Origin: Actinomycetota bacterium
GTDB taxonomy: Bacteria > Actinomycetota > Thermoleophilia > Gaiellales > Gaiellaceae
NCBI GenBank assembly: GCA_003139545.1
Contig: PLJC01000004.1
Location: forward strand, 62,001 to 126,000
Direction: 5' to 3'
DNA length: 64,000 nt
The position numbers and the translations under genes are program-made. The notes beneath the pieces are model-generated. The model was not told the DNA's origin. It ran no database searches and was given only the letters and a program-made list of their open reading frames with translations. Shown here in pieces: positions 46,307-54,675 of this stretch (position 1 is its first letter; each line of letters opens with the position of its first letter).

Positions 46307-47824
46307 ATGGCACCGGACCTGCACGGAGAGATCGCGCACGACGTCGATGACCTGAAGGCCGACATCGCATTCGAGCGCGGCGAGCTCGGCGCGGCGATCA
46401 CGCACGACTATTCCACCGCCGAGACCGGGATCGTCCCTCTCTCGCACCGGCGGCCGATGTGGCACTTCCTCGGACTGTGGACGACGTTCGTCGCCGGGTT
46501 CTCGTACATGTTCCTCGGCTTCGAGATCCACGATGGCGGCCACAGCCTCGCGTCGACCGTCGCGATCACCCTGATCGGCTACGGCATGTACGTCGCCTAC
46601 GCGATGTTCGGCTCGTACCTGGGCTCCCGGACGGGACAGACGCACGCACTGCTCACACGGTCGGTGTTCGGCGTCTTCGGCTCGTGGATCGTGTCCGCGT
46701 TCATCCTCATCGCACCGCTCGGCTGGGTTGGCTACCAGGCCAACCTGCTTGTCACCCTGTGGAACGGCTTCTACGGCTGGAGCGCGATCTTCACGCTGAC
46801 GCTGCTGGTGGCGGGGCTGATGATCTTCAACAACCTGCTCGGCTTCACCGGCATCAGCGTGTTCGCGCGCTATCTCGTCACGCCGCTCCTGATCGTCTGG
46901 TGCATCTACATGGTCGTGAAGGGCTTCGTCTCCGACGGCGGCCACTTCCATGGCACGCCGGCCGGCAGCGGGCTCCCGTTCTGGGTCGCCGTCGTCGCGG
47001 TGATCGGCTTCTCGATGTGGGGCAACGAGCCCGACTTCTGGCGCTACGGCAGGCCGCGCTTCGTCTGGCCGCTCCCGACGTACCTGTTCGCGGCCGCGTT
47101 CTTCACGCTCTTCACCATGGCCGGCTGGATGATGGACCAGCTCGCGAACGCCAAGGGCGACGACTCGCTCATCTTCCGGTACACGGTGCACTACTCGCTC
47201 TTCGGCGCGTTCTGGCTCGCGTGGATCATCGCGACGATCAGCCAGATCGCGATCAACGACGGCAACTACTACGAGTCGGTCAACGCAGGCCAGAACCTGC
47301 TGGGCAGCATCAAGCGCTGGCCCCGCGTGTTGACCTGCCTGCTGGTTGCGGGCGGCGGAGTGATCGCCGCCGATCTCGTGAACTTCCACTTCCTGAACGG
47401 CTGGTTCAAGGTGTCGAGCTTCCTTGCCGTCACCGTCCCGTCGGCGACCGTGATCATGGCCGTCGACCACTTCGTGCTCCCGCGGCTGTTCCGCATCTCG
47501 CGGCCGCTTGACCACGTGCCGCACTGGGACGAGGCCGGGAAGATCAACCTGCCGGCCGTCATCGCCCTGCTCGGTGCCGTCTTCTTCGGCGTGACCGGGA
47601 CCGCGAGCTGGCCGCACGGGTGGCTCGAGGCGACGGCGCCCAACTCGTGGGGGCCGGTGCCGCTGGAGACCTGGGTGATCGCGGGCGCTGCGTACATCGG
47701 CCTGGTCGCGCTCGTGCGCTCGGCCGCGAACGCGAAGCAGCTGCTCGGCTTCAGCAAGCCCGCGCTCGCATCGAACGCGCCGGGTGACGCGATCGTCGAC
47801 ATGGCGACCGCGGCGGGGGTGTAG
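46307..47824 (+). CDS. NCS1 family nucleobase/cytosine permease
   Basis: A 505-residue, 12-helix cation symporter of the cytosine-purine/hydantoin (NCS1, CodB-like) family. Typical parts: IVPLSHRRPMWHFLGLWTTF, TFVAGFSYMFLGFEIHDGGH, GSYLGSRTGQTHALLTRSVF, APLGWVGYQANLLV, and WGNEPDFWRYGRPRF. ATG 46307 has AAGGGAGG upstream, and TAGACT at 46261-46266 gives a leader of about 35 nt. The next two genes are amidohydrolases coupled by 1- and 4-nt overlaps, so this operon probably imports and hydrolyses a nucleobase or related N-heterocycle. Confidence 0.9.
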   Translation: MAPDLHGEIAHDVDDLKADIAFERGELGAAITHDYSTAETGIVPLSHRRPMWHFLGLWTTFVAGFSYMFLGFEIHDGGHSLASTVAITLIGYGMYVAYAMFGSYLGSRTGQTHALLTRSVFGVFGSWIVSAFILIAPLGWVGYQANLLVTLWNGFYGWSAIFTLTLLVAGLMIFNNLLGFTGISVFARYLVTPLLIVWCIYMVVKGFVSDGGHFHGTPAGSGLPFWVAVVAVIGFSMWGNEPDFWRYGRPRFVWPLPTYLFAAAFFTLFTMAGWMMDQLANAKGDDSLIFRYTVHYSLFGAFWLAWIIATISQIAINDGNYYESVNAGQNLLGSIKRWPRVLTCLLVAGGGVIAADLVNFHFLNGWFKVSSFLAVTVPSATVIMAVDHFVLPRLFRISRPLDHVPHWDEAGKINLPAVIALLGAVFFGVTGTASWPHGWLEATAPNSWGPVPLETWVIAGAAYIGLVALVRSAANAKQLLGFSKPALASNAPGDAIVDMATAAGV

Positions 47825-49311
47825 TGCCGGCGGAGCTCGTTCTCCGCAACGGATTGGTCGACGTCGGCGCGGGTCGCTTCTCCCGCGCCGACGTCGCCGT
47901 GTCCGGCGGCCGCATCGTGGGCGTGGGGGAGGGCCTCGAAGCCGAGGAGGTCGTCGACTGCACGCGCCTCGCCGTCGTGCCCGGCGCGGTCAACGCCCAC
48001 TGCCACTCGAACGAGAACTGGTTCCGCGGCATGTGGGACAACCTCCCGCTCGAGCCGTGGATGCTCTTCTCCTACCCGGTGCTCGCCGCGCCGGCGCAGT
48101 CGCCGGAGGAGGTGTACGTCCGCACACTCATCGGCGGCATCGAGATGCTCCGCTCCGGCGCGACCTGCGTCGTCGACTTCCTGTACGAGCTCCAGGGCTT
48201 CACCGAGGAGCTCCTCGACGCCGTTGTTCGCGCGTACCGCGACCTCGGGCTCCGAGCACTGATCGGGCTCGCGATCGCCGACCGCGCCTACCACGAGACG
48301 GTCGTCCTCGACGAGGCGCTCGTCGATCCGGCGCTCATCGCGCGCCTCGAACGGGACAAGCCGCCGGCGTGGCCCGAGTGGGAGTCGTTCGTGCGCCTCG
48401 CGGTCGAACGCTTCCACCGTCCCGACGAGGGCATCTCGATCTGCCCGGCCCCCTCCGGGCCGCAACGCTGCACGGACGAGCTCCTCATCGGCACCGCCGG
48501 CCTCGCCGACGAGCTCGACCTCGCGATCCACATCCATGTCCTCGAGACGCGCATGCAGGCGCTGTCGGGCCGGCGCATGTACGGCCGCACGCTCCCCGAG
48601 CACCTCGACGACATCGGCTTCCTCTCGCCGCGCGTCTCGTTCGAGCACGGCATCTGGATGACGCCGTCGGACGTGGAAATCGTCCGCGACCGTGGCGTCA
48701 CGATCGTCCACAACCCGGTCTCCAACCTGAAGCTCGGCTCGGGCGTCTGCCCGGTTCCGGAGCTCCTGCGCGCCGGGGTCAACGTCGCGCTCGGCACCGA
48801 CGGCATGTGCTCGAACGACGGCAACGACATGTACGCCACGGTGAAGCTGGCCGCGCTCCTGCACAAGGTCTGGAACGTCGACTACGAGGAGTGGCTCGGG
48901 GCGAGCGAGGCGTGGCACATGGCGACCGAGGGAGGAGCAGCTGCCGCGGGCGACCCGGACGGCCTCGGCCGGATCGAGCCCGGGCGGCGCGCAGACCTCG
49001 TCCTCCTCGACCTCGACTCGCTCGCGTTCACGCCGCTGAACGACGCGCTGCGCCAGCTCGCGCTCGGCTCGACGACCATGGCCGTCAGCTCGGTGCTCGT
49101 CGGCGGGAGGTTCTCGCTGCGCGAAGGCCGGCTCACCGGGGTCGACGAAGCGGCGGTGCTCGCTGAGGCCCGCGCGCGCGGCGCGGAAATCGTCGGCCGT
49201 CACGACGAGGCGTTCGACGTCGGGCGCCGCCTGCTCGCCTCCGTTCGTCAAGGCTGGCTCGCGGCGATGGGGACCGATGTCGGCGTCGAGCGGAAGCTCC
49301 CGACTCGATGA
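47824..49311 (+). CDS. Amidohydrolase, ATZ/TRZ deaminase type
   Basis: Metal-dependent amidohydrolase (495 aa, COG0402-like). Metal ligands: NAHCHSNENWF (HxH), HIHVLETRMQ, FEHGIWMTPSDVEIVRDRGV and the Asp in LGTDGMCSNDGNDMY. Residue pattern suits aminohydrolases acting on cytosine, guanine, 8-oxoguanine, S-adenosylhomocysteine or triazine-type substrates. GTG 47824 overlaps the permease stop by one base, and its end overlaps the second amidohydrolase (ATGA). It is the likely cytoplasmic first or second hydrolase of an imported heterocycle. Confidence 0.85.
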   Translation: MPAELVLRNGLVDVGAGRFSRADVAVSGGRIVGVGEGLEAEEVVDCTRLAVVPGAVNAHCHSNENWFRGMWDNLPLEPWMLFSYPVLAAPAQSPEEVYVRTLIGGIEMLRSGATCVVDFLYELQGFTEELLDAVVRAYRDLGLRALIGLAIADRAYHETVVLDEALVDPALIARLERDKPPAWPEWESFVRLAVERFHRPDEGISICPAPSGPQRCTDELLIGTAGLADELDLAIHIHVLETRMQALSGRRMYGRTLPEHLDDIGFLSPRVSFEHGIWMTPSDVEIVRDRGVTIVHNPVSNLKLGSGVCPVPELLRAGVNVALGTDGMCSNDGNDMYATVKLAALLHKVWNVDYEEWLGASEAWHMATEGGAAAAGDPDGLGRIEPGRRADLVLLDLDSLAFTPLNDALRQLALGSTTMAVSSVLVGGRFSLREGRLTGVDEAAVLAEARARGAEIVGRHDEAFDVGRRLLASVRQGWLAAMGTDVGVERKLPTR

Positions 49312-50576
49312 CCGATCTCGTCGTCCGGAACGCGCGGCTGCTCGACCGCGACGACCTCGTCGACCTCGTCGCCGACGACGGGCGCTGGACGCAGGTCGGC
49401 CCCGACCTTGCCGTCGACGCGGAGCGGGAGATCGACGCGGCCGGCCGCCTCGTCACCGCGCCGCTCGTCGACTGCCACCTGCATCTCGACGCGTCGCTCA
49501 CCGCCGGCCGCCCGCGGTTCAACGCGTCCGGCACGCTCATCGAGGGCATCCACGTATGGGGCGAGTTGAAGGAGAGCCTCACGGTCGACGATGTGTACGA
49601 GCGGGCGAAGGAGATCGTCCGCTGGTCGGCGGCGCAGGGCACGCTCTACATTCGCGCGCATGCGGACGTCTCGGCGAAGAACGAGGCGCCGGTGCGCGGC
49701 CTGCTCCGCCTGCGCGACGAGCTTGCCGACCTCGTGACGATCCAGGTCACGGCGTTCCCGCAGGACGGCCTGTACTCCGACCCGCGCAACGAGGGACTGT
49801 TCGAGCGTGCGATCGAGCTCGGCGTCGACTGCCTCGGCGGCATCCCGCACTACGAGCCGACCGCGGAGCTGGGGCTCGCGGAGGTGCACCGCGTGTTCGA
49901 TCTCGCCGCGCGGCACAAGCGTCGGATCGACGTCCACTGCGACGAGACCGACGATCCCGCCAGCCGGTTCCTCGAGGTGATGGCCGACGACACCGTCCGC
50001 CACGGCCTCTCGGGACGCGTTACCGCGAGCCATTGCACGGCGATGGGCTCGTACGAGCCGTACTACTCCTCGAAGCTGCACGGCTTCCTCCGTCGCGCGG
50101 GGATCAACATCGTCGTGAACCCGTTCGCGAACTCGCTCATCCAGGGCCGGCTCGACCCGTATCCCAAGCGGCGCGGGTTCGCGCAGCTGAAGGAGCTGCT
50201 CGCGGCCGGCGTCAATGTCTCGCTCGGCAACGACGTGATCATGGATCCGTGGTACCTGCTCGGCCGCGCCGACATGGTGGAGGCCGCGTCGCTTGCGCTG
50301 CACTTCACGTACATGTCCGGCCTGGACGAGATCCCCGAGATGCTCCGCTGCGCCACCGAGCGCGGAGCCCGCACCCTCGGCGTCGAGGACGAGTACGGCA
50401 TCGAGGAGGGCAAGCCCGCCGACTGCGTCGTCTTCGACGCGCCGAGCGCCCTCGAGGTGTTGCGGCTGCATCCGGCCCGACGCTGGGTCGTCCGCCGCGG
50501 CCGCGTGATCGCCGAGACCGAGCCGTCACACACCACACTGCTCGGCGAGCCCGTGACGTTTCGCCCTCCGCTCTAA
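49308..50576 (+). CDS. Amidohydrolase, cytosine deaminase-like
   Basis: A 422-residue amidohydrolase closest in pattern to CodA/AtzC. Metal and catalytic segments: DCHLHLDASLTAGRPRFN (HxH), KRRIDVHCDETDDPASRFLE, GRVTASHCTAMGSY, and LGNDVIMDPWYLLGRADMVE with the conserved Asp. These match the bacterial cytosine deaminase/isopropylammelide hydrolase group. ATG 49308 overlaps the previous gene (ATGA). As third gene after an NCS1 permease it is the best candidate for cytosine-type deamination, while the other amidohydrolase acts on a related compound. Confidence 0.87.
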   Translation: MTDLVVRNARLLDRDDLVDLVADDGRWTQVGPDLAVDAEREIDAAGRLVTAPLVDCHLHLDASLTAGRPRFNASGTLIEGIHVWGELKESLTVDDVYERAKEIVRWSAAQGTLYIRAHADVSAKNEAPVRGLLRLRDELADLVTIQVTAFPQDGLYSDPRNEGLFERAIELGVDCLGGIPHYEPTAELGLAEVHRVFDLAARHKRRIDVHCDETDDPASRFLEVMADDTVRHGLSGRVTASHCTAMGSYEPYYSSKLHGFLRRAGINIVVNPFANSLIQGRLDPYPKRRGFAQLKELLAAGVNVSLGNDVIMDPWYLLGRADMVEAASLALHFTYMSGLDEIPEMLRCATERGARTLGVEDEYGIEEGKPADCVVFDAPSALEVLRLHPARRWVVRRGRVIAETEPSHTTLLGEPVTFRPPL

Positions 50577-50633
50577 CAAACCGCGTCATGGCGCTGCTCG
50601 TACTCCTGGGAAACCTCGACCAGGGGAGGAACC

Positions 50634-51122
50634 ATGACGTTCTCGAAACGGGTGACCGCGGTCGCCGTGGTCGTGATCGCCGTCGGTGCGGCGAGCGCAT
50701 ATGCAATGACGGGCAGCCCGCTGCTGCTCGGGCCCGGCGTGAACACCGCGCAGACGGCGTACCAGGCGTATTACGACGGGCACAAGGACTCGTATCTGGT
50801 GACGGATGTGTCGAGCAAGTCGCAGGCGAAGGCGCTGCACATCAACTACTCGGCGGAGCTTGCGGGCTTCAAGAGCGCGCCCGCGCAGTACTTCGTCAAG
50901 GGTCGCGCGGTCGCCGGCCAGCTCTCCGTCTTCGGCTCCGAGCCCGGCGAGTCGGACTACAACCCCCTCTGGGAAGAGTTCTTCGTCACCTGGAAAGCGG
51001 GCGTGAAGCCGGTCCTGCTCGTGCGTGACGATCAGATCAAGGCGCTCGCGAAGAAGGGGAAGCTGACGCTCGTCGACGGGCACATCGTCCTGAATGCGCC
51101 GATCCTGAAGGTCGGGAAGTAA
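50634..51122 (+). CDS. Small secreted protein of unknown function
   Basis: A 162-residue exported protein: signal peptide MTFSKRVTAVAVVVIAVGAA SAYA-type, mature part beginning near MTGSPLLLGPGVNTAQTAYQ. It contains YLVTDVSSKSQAKALHINYS, then EPGESDYNPLWEEFFVTWKA, a pattern seen in small periplasmic or cell-wall proteins of unknown function. No cysteines. ATG 50634 has GGGGAGGAACC upstream, a strong SD. It lies 57 bp after the amidohydrolase operon and 70 bp before another secreted-protein gene. Confidence 0.78.
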   Translation: MTFSKRVTAVAVVVIAVGAASAYAMTGSPLLLGPGVNTAQTAYQAYYDGHKDSYLVTDVSSKSQAKALHINYSAELAGFKSAPAQYFVKGRAVAGQLSVFGSEPGESDYNPLWEEFFVTWKAGVKPVLLVRDDQIKALAKKGKLTLVDGHIVLNAPILKVGK

Positions 51123-51192
51123 GCATCGCAATCCGTCGCCGCAGTCGCCGCGTATCTTTGGCACGGGAAGCTCCGAGGATAGGAGAAGACGA

Positions 51193-51708
51193 ATGATTCG
51201 TTGGCTCTTGCCGGTCGCGCTGATCGCGGCGATCGGCGCAGGTGCGGCAATGGCGGCGACGAGCGCGACCCGCTCGAGCACCGCGGCCGTGAAAGCGGTC
51301 GACAGTGCGAAGTTCGGGATGGTGCTCGTCGGCTCGAACGGGCACACGCTCTACCGCTACACACCGGACAGCAAGGGCGTGAATCGCTGCACCAGCGTTC
51401 CCGCCTGCGCGAAGTACTGGCCGCGCTTGCTCGTGAAGTCAAGCGTGAAGCCGGCCGCCGGCACCGGCGTGACGGCGTCCCTTCTGGGGACGATCAAGGC
51501 GACGGGGACCATGCGTCAGGTGACGTACGGCGGCTTCCCGCTGTACACCTTCACCGGCGACACCAAGGCCGGCCAGGTGAACGGCGAAGGCTTTCTGAAA
51601 ACGTGGTTCGTCGTGAACACGAAGGGCGCGCTCGTGAAGCACGCTGTCTCGGGCCCTGCGCCGCCGAGCTCGGGCACCACCACCACGAGTGGCAGCGCCT
51701 GGGGCTAG
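51193..51708 (+). CDS. Secreted repeat protein (lipoprotein_15/COG4315 type)
   Basis: A 171-residue exported protein with signal peptide MIRWLLPVALIAAIGAGAAM. Two copies of the family repeat are visible: SNGHTLYRYTPDSKGVNRCT with SVPACAKYWPRL, and YGGFPLYTFTGDTKAGQVNG with EGFLKTWFVV. This is the COG4315/PF03640 pattern of unknown function found on many actinobacterial surfaces; repeats contain a Cys pair and aromatic residues. The Ser/Thr/Gly-rich tail is a flexible C-terminus. ATG 51193 has AGGAGA upstream and a -10-like TATCTT at about 51152. Confidence 0.88.
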   Translation: MIRWLLPVALIAAIGAGAAMAATSATRSSTAAVKAVDSAKFGMVLVGSNGHTLYRYTPDSKGVNRCTSVPACAKYWPRLLVKSSVKPAAGTGVTASLLGTIKATGTMRQVTYGGFPLYTFTGDTKAGQVNGEGFLKTWFVVNTKGALVKHAVSGPAPPSSGTTTTSGSAWG

Positions 51709-51720
51709 ACCCTCGATCGT

Positions 51721-53664
51721 TCAGGTGGCGGCGGCGCTTCTCGTCGCCGCCACCGCGCCGCGCTCGCGCGACGTTCTGAGCCGCGGATCGAGCGCAACCT
51801 GTGCGGCATCGATCAGCACGTTGACGACGACGACCGACAGGGCAATCGCGACGAACAGGGCCTGCACGACCGGGACGTTGCCCGACATCGCGGCCTGCTG
51901 GAGCGCCCAGCCGCCGCCCGAGTAGCTGAAGACCTCCTCGATGGCAGGGATTCCCCCGATTGCGATGCTGAATACGACCGCGAACGCAGTCAGCGCCGGC
52001 AGCAGTGCGTTACGTCCCGCGTAGCGGAAGAGGATCCGCGCCGACGACAGTCCCTTCGCGCGCGCGAGCTGCACGTAGTCCTCGTTGACGACCGAGACGG
52101 TAAGTGCGCGCACGCTCAGCGTCCACAGGCCGAGGCTCGAGACCACGAGAACGATCAACGGGAGTTGCGCGTGGCGAAACGCGCTCGCGGCGAACTGCCA
52201 AGTCCACGCCGGATGAAGGTCGAGGTCGTATGCCCACTGCAAGGGGAACAGGTGCCAGCGCAGCGCTGGGAACTCGACCGCGAGGCCGGCGAGCGCGAAG
52301 GCGGGCGTGGCCCAGAGGACGGCGGTCGCGGCGGTTGCCGCTCCGTCCATCGCGCCGCCGCGACGCCACGCTGCGACGAGCCCCACCACGCCGCCGATCG
52401 CGAACGCGACCAGGGTGGCTGTGCCGACGAGGGCAAGCGAGAACGGCAGTGATTCCGACAGCACGCCGCCGACGCCGGGCACGCCGAGGCCGAGATGGAG
52501 GGTTGCAACCTCGCGCAGGAAGTGGGCGTAGCCGCCCCAGAAGGATCCGCTCGCAGGCGACGACGGAAGCCCGCCGCGCGCCGCGAGGCGGGGCAGAACG
52601 TACGCGATGGTGGCGGCCACCCAGAGCGCGCCGCCGTAGATCGGCAGCCGTCCGAGCAGGTGGCGACCCACCTGTGGGGCCGACGCGGCCAACGAGCGCA
52701 GGCCGGGTAGCGGCGAACGCAGCTCGAGCTGCGGGAGCCGGGGCAGGCGTACAGCCGGAAAACGCAACCGGGAGCGCCGCGCGCGCGATGTGCGCAGTCG
52801 TGGGTCGGCGATCTCCTCGAACCCGTACATCGTCAGGACGAGACCTGCGGCGAGCACGAGCAGCGCAAGCGCGGGAAAGGCGAACGCCCACCAGGCGCCG
52901 GTGAGGAGCGCCTCCTGCGTCTGCGCGAGCGCGAGGACCGAGCCCCAGGTCGCCCCGTTCGTGTCGCCGAGCGCGAAGTGGCCGCGCGAGAGCGAGGCGA
53001 GGAAGTCGAGCGTCGCCAGTGCGACCATCGCCTGGATCGCGACGAAGAAGGCGCCCGCGGCGACTCGGCTCGCCATGTTGGGGACGAACTCGAAGAACAG
53101 GATCCGCATCCGGCTCTCGCCGATCGCAGTCGCCGACGCAACGAAGTCCGTGTTGCGGAGGCCGAGCGCTTGCGCGCGGAGGACGCGCGCTTCTGCCGGC
53201 CAGCTCCCGAGCCCGATCATGAGCATCGTCGCGAGCGCCGCGTGCTGCTGCTTCGGGACGATCCCGGCGATGACGATCGCGAGCGGCAGCATCGGAATCG
53301 CGAGGCAGACGGCGGTAACGCCGCTGACGGCAGTATCGACGCGTCCACCGAACGCCCCTGCCGCGATTCCGAGCACGACGGCGACGAGGAGCGCGATTGC
53401 TGTCGCGCCTGCCACGAGCTCGACGGTCAGCGGCGCTGCCTTCAGCACGAGCGTGAGCACGTCGAGCCCCTGGATGGTCGTGCCGAATGGATGCGACCAG
53501 GACGGCGGCGCCCCGCGCGCGCCGAGCATGTCGAAGATCGAGCCGTTTCCGGGTGCGACGAGCGGTCCGACGACCGCCGCTGCGAGCACGAGTGTCAGCA
53601 GGACCACGCCGACGCGGGCGGTGCGGTTGGTGAGGAGGGGCTTCAGCGACCGCGCGATCGTCAC
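51721..53664 (-). CDS. Fused DppC-DppB-type ABC permease
   Basis: A 647-residue membrane protein joining two oligopeptide/dipeptide ABC permease subunits. The N-half (1-~300) is DppC/OppC-like with EAA loop EARVLRAQALGLRNTDFVAS; the C-half (~345-647) is DppB/OppB-like with VRALTVSVVNEDYVQLARAK then GLSSARILFRY. Both halves end in DPRLRTS followed by basic residues. Separate B and C genes, in the order B then C, are the norm; here they are fused in the reverse order. No ATPase or solute-binding protein gene is adjacent. GTG 53664 overlaps the upstream small gene's stop (GTGA). Substrate (peptides, nickel or sugars) cannot be told. Confidence 0.85.
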   Translation of the reverse strand: MTIARSLKPLLTNRTARVGVVLLTLVLAAAVVGPLVAPGNGSIFDMLGARGAPPSWSHPFGTTIQGLDVLTLVLKAAPLTVELVAGATAIALLVAVVLGIAAGAFGGRVDTAVSGVTAVCLAIPMLPLAIVIAGIVPKQQHAALATMLMIGLGSWPAEARVLRAQALGLRNTDFVASATAIGESRMRILFFEFVPNMASRVAAGAFFVAIQAMVALATLDFLASLSRGHFALGDTNGATWGSVLALAQTQEALLTGAWWAFAFPALALLVLAAGLVLTMYGFEEIADPRLRTSRARRSRLRFPAVRLPRLPQLELRSPLPGLRSLAASAPQVGRHLLGRLPIYGGALWVAATIAYVLPRLAARGGLPSSPASGSFWGGYAHFLREVATLHLGLGVPGVGGVLSESLPFSLALVGTATLVAFAIGGVVGLVAAWRRGGAMDGAATAATAVLWATPAFALAGLAVEFPALRWHLFPLQWAYDLDLHPAWTWQFAASAFRHAQLPLIVLVVSSLGLWTLSVRALTVSVVNEDYVQLARAKGLSSARILFRYAGRNALLPALTAFAVVFSIAIGGIPAIEEVFSYSGGGWALQQAAMSGNVPVVQALFVAIALSVVVVNVLIDAAQVALDPRLRTSRERGAVAATRSAAAT

Positions 53665-53858
53665 GCGGCGATCGCGCGCCGCAGCGAGACGTAGAGCACC
53701 ACTGCGACTGCCACCGGCATGACCCACCACACGGCGATGTTGCCGGCCGCGAGCGCGGCGGTCCCGCCGATCGCCGCGATGACGAGCGCCGCGGCAATCC
53801 AGTCGTCGCCGACGACGAAGTCCCACCAGAACCGGCCGAACGACATCACGTATTTCAC
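53661..53858 (-). CDS. Small membrane protein between FTR1-like and permease genes
   Basis: A 65-residue protein with two hydrophobic helices: WIAAALVIAAIGGTAALAAG and IAVWWVMPVAVAVVLYVSLR, after a short polar start VKYVMSFGRFWWDFVVGDD. GTG 53858 and the stop both overlap neighbours by the GTGA pattern, so the gene is firmly embedded in this operon. Family not recognised. The aromatic N-terminus (FGRFWWDFVVGDDW) occurs in small actinobacterial membrane proteins, but no function is known. Confidence 0.7.
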   Translation of the reverse strand: MKYVMSFGRFWWDFVVGDDWIAAALVIAAIGGTAALAAGNIAVWWVMPVAVAVVLYVSLRRAIAA

Positions 53859-54613
53859 GCGCTTGCTCCTGCTGCGACGAGCTGCTCGCGCTTGCGGCGG
53901 CGCAGCACCGCGACCGACAGCGCCGAAAGCGCGATCACGAACGCGAGCACGCCGAAGAGTGCGGCGTCCGACCCGGGCCAGTTGCCGCCGGCGCCCTCTG
54001 TCGACCAGAAGATCCCGAATGTCGTCAGCATCACTCCGACCGCGAACTTGAGCGTGTTCTCCGGCACGCGAGCGAGCGGCGCACGCACCGCGATGCCGAT
54101 GCCGGCGACGAGCACGAGTGCCGCAGCGGCTCCTGCCGCGGCGAGCGGGATGCTCCCCTGCGTGCTCCCGAACGTCAGCACGATGAACGCGACCTCGAGC
54201 CCTTCCAGCAGCACGCCCTTGAACGAGAGCGTGAAGCCGTACCAGTCGAGCCCGCCGCGCAGGAGCGGCGCCGCGGTCTTCGCCTCCGCGAGCTCGCGCG
54301 AGAAGATCTCGTCCTCGTCGTGCAGCGCCTTGAAGCCGCTCGCGCGGAGGATCGCCTTCCGCAGCCACTGCAGCCCAAACGTCAGCAGCAGGCCGCCGAC
54401 GACGAGGCGCAGCGCGTTGATCGGAATGACGGTCAGCGCCGGCCCGAGCGCGGCGACGATCACCGCGAGCGCGAGCACAGCCGCGCCCATGCCCACGAGC
54501 GAGGAGCGCCAGCCGCGCGCGACCCCGGACGCGAGCACGATGGTGAGCGCCTCCACCATCTCGACCGCGCTGGCGAGAAACGCCGAAAGAACGAGAAAAA
54601 CCCCCGCGGTCAT
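53855..54613 (-). CDS. FTR1/COG4280-like membrane protein
   Basis: A 252-residue membrane protein with about seven helices and two similar acidic motifs in internal-repeat positions: SAVEMVEALTIVLASGVARG (helix 1) and LLEGLEVAFIVLTFGSTQGS (helix 4). The ExxE pairs resemble the REGLE motif of FTR1 iron permeases, and the layout fits COG4280. Cation transport is therefore likely, but the metal is unknown. A charged central loop (KALHDEDEIFSRELAEAKTA) separates the halves. ATG 54613 is the chosen start: TACGTT lies 9 nt upstream; ATG 54646 is an alternative. The gene diverges from the histidine kinase and is first of a three-gene operon. Confidence 0.8.
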   Translation of the reverse strand: MTAGVFLVLSAFLASAVEMVEALTIVLASGVARGWRSSLVGMGAAVLALAVIVAALGPALTVIPINALRLVVGGLLLTFGLQWLRKAILRASGFKALHDEDEIFSRELAEAKTAAPLLRGGLDWYGFTLSFKGVLLEGLEVAFIVLTFGSTQGSIPLAAAGAAAALVLVAGIGIAVRAPLARVPENTLKFAVGVMLTTFGIFWSTEGAGGNWPGSDAALFGVLAFVIALSALSVAVLRRRKREQLVAAGASA

Positions 54614-54675
54614 CCGCCGGAGAACGTAGCGAACCTCGCGTACCATTGGGCGGCGCATCGCCGACCGGGAGGGGA

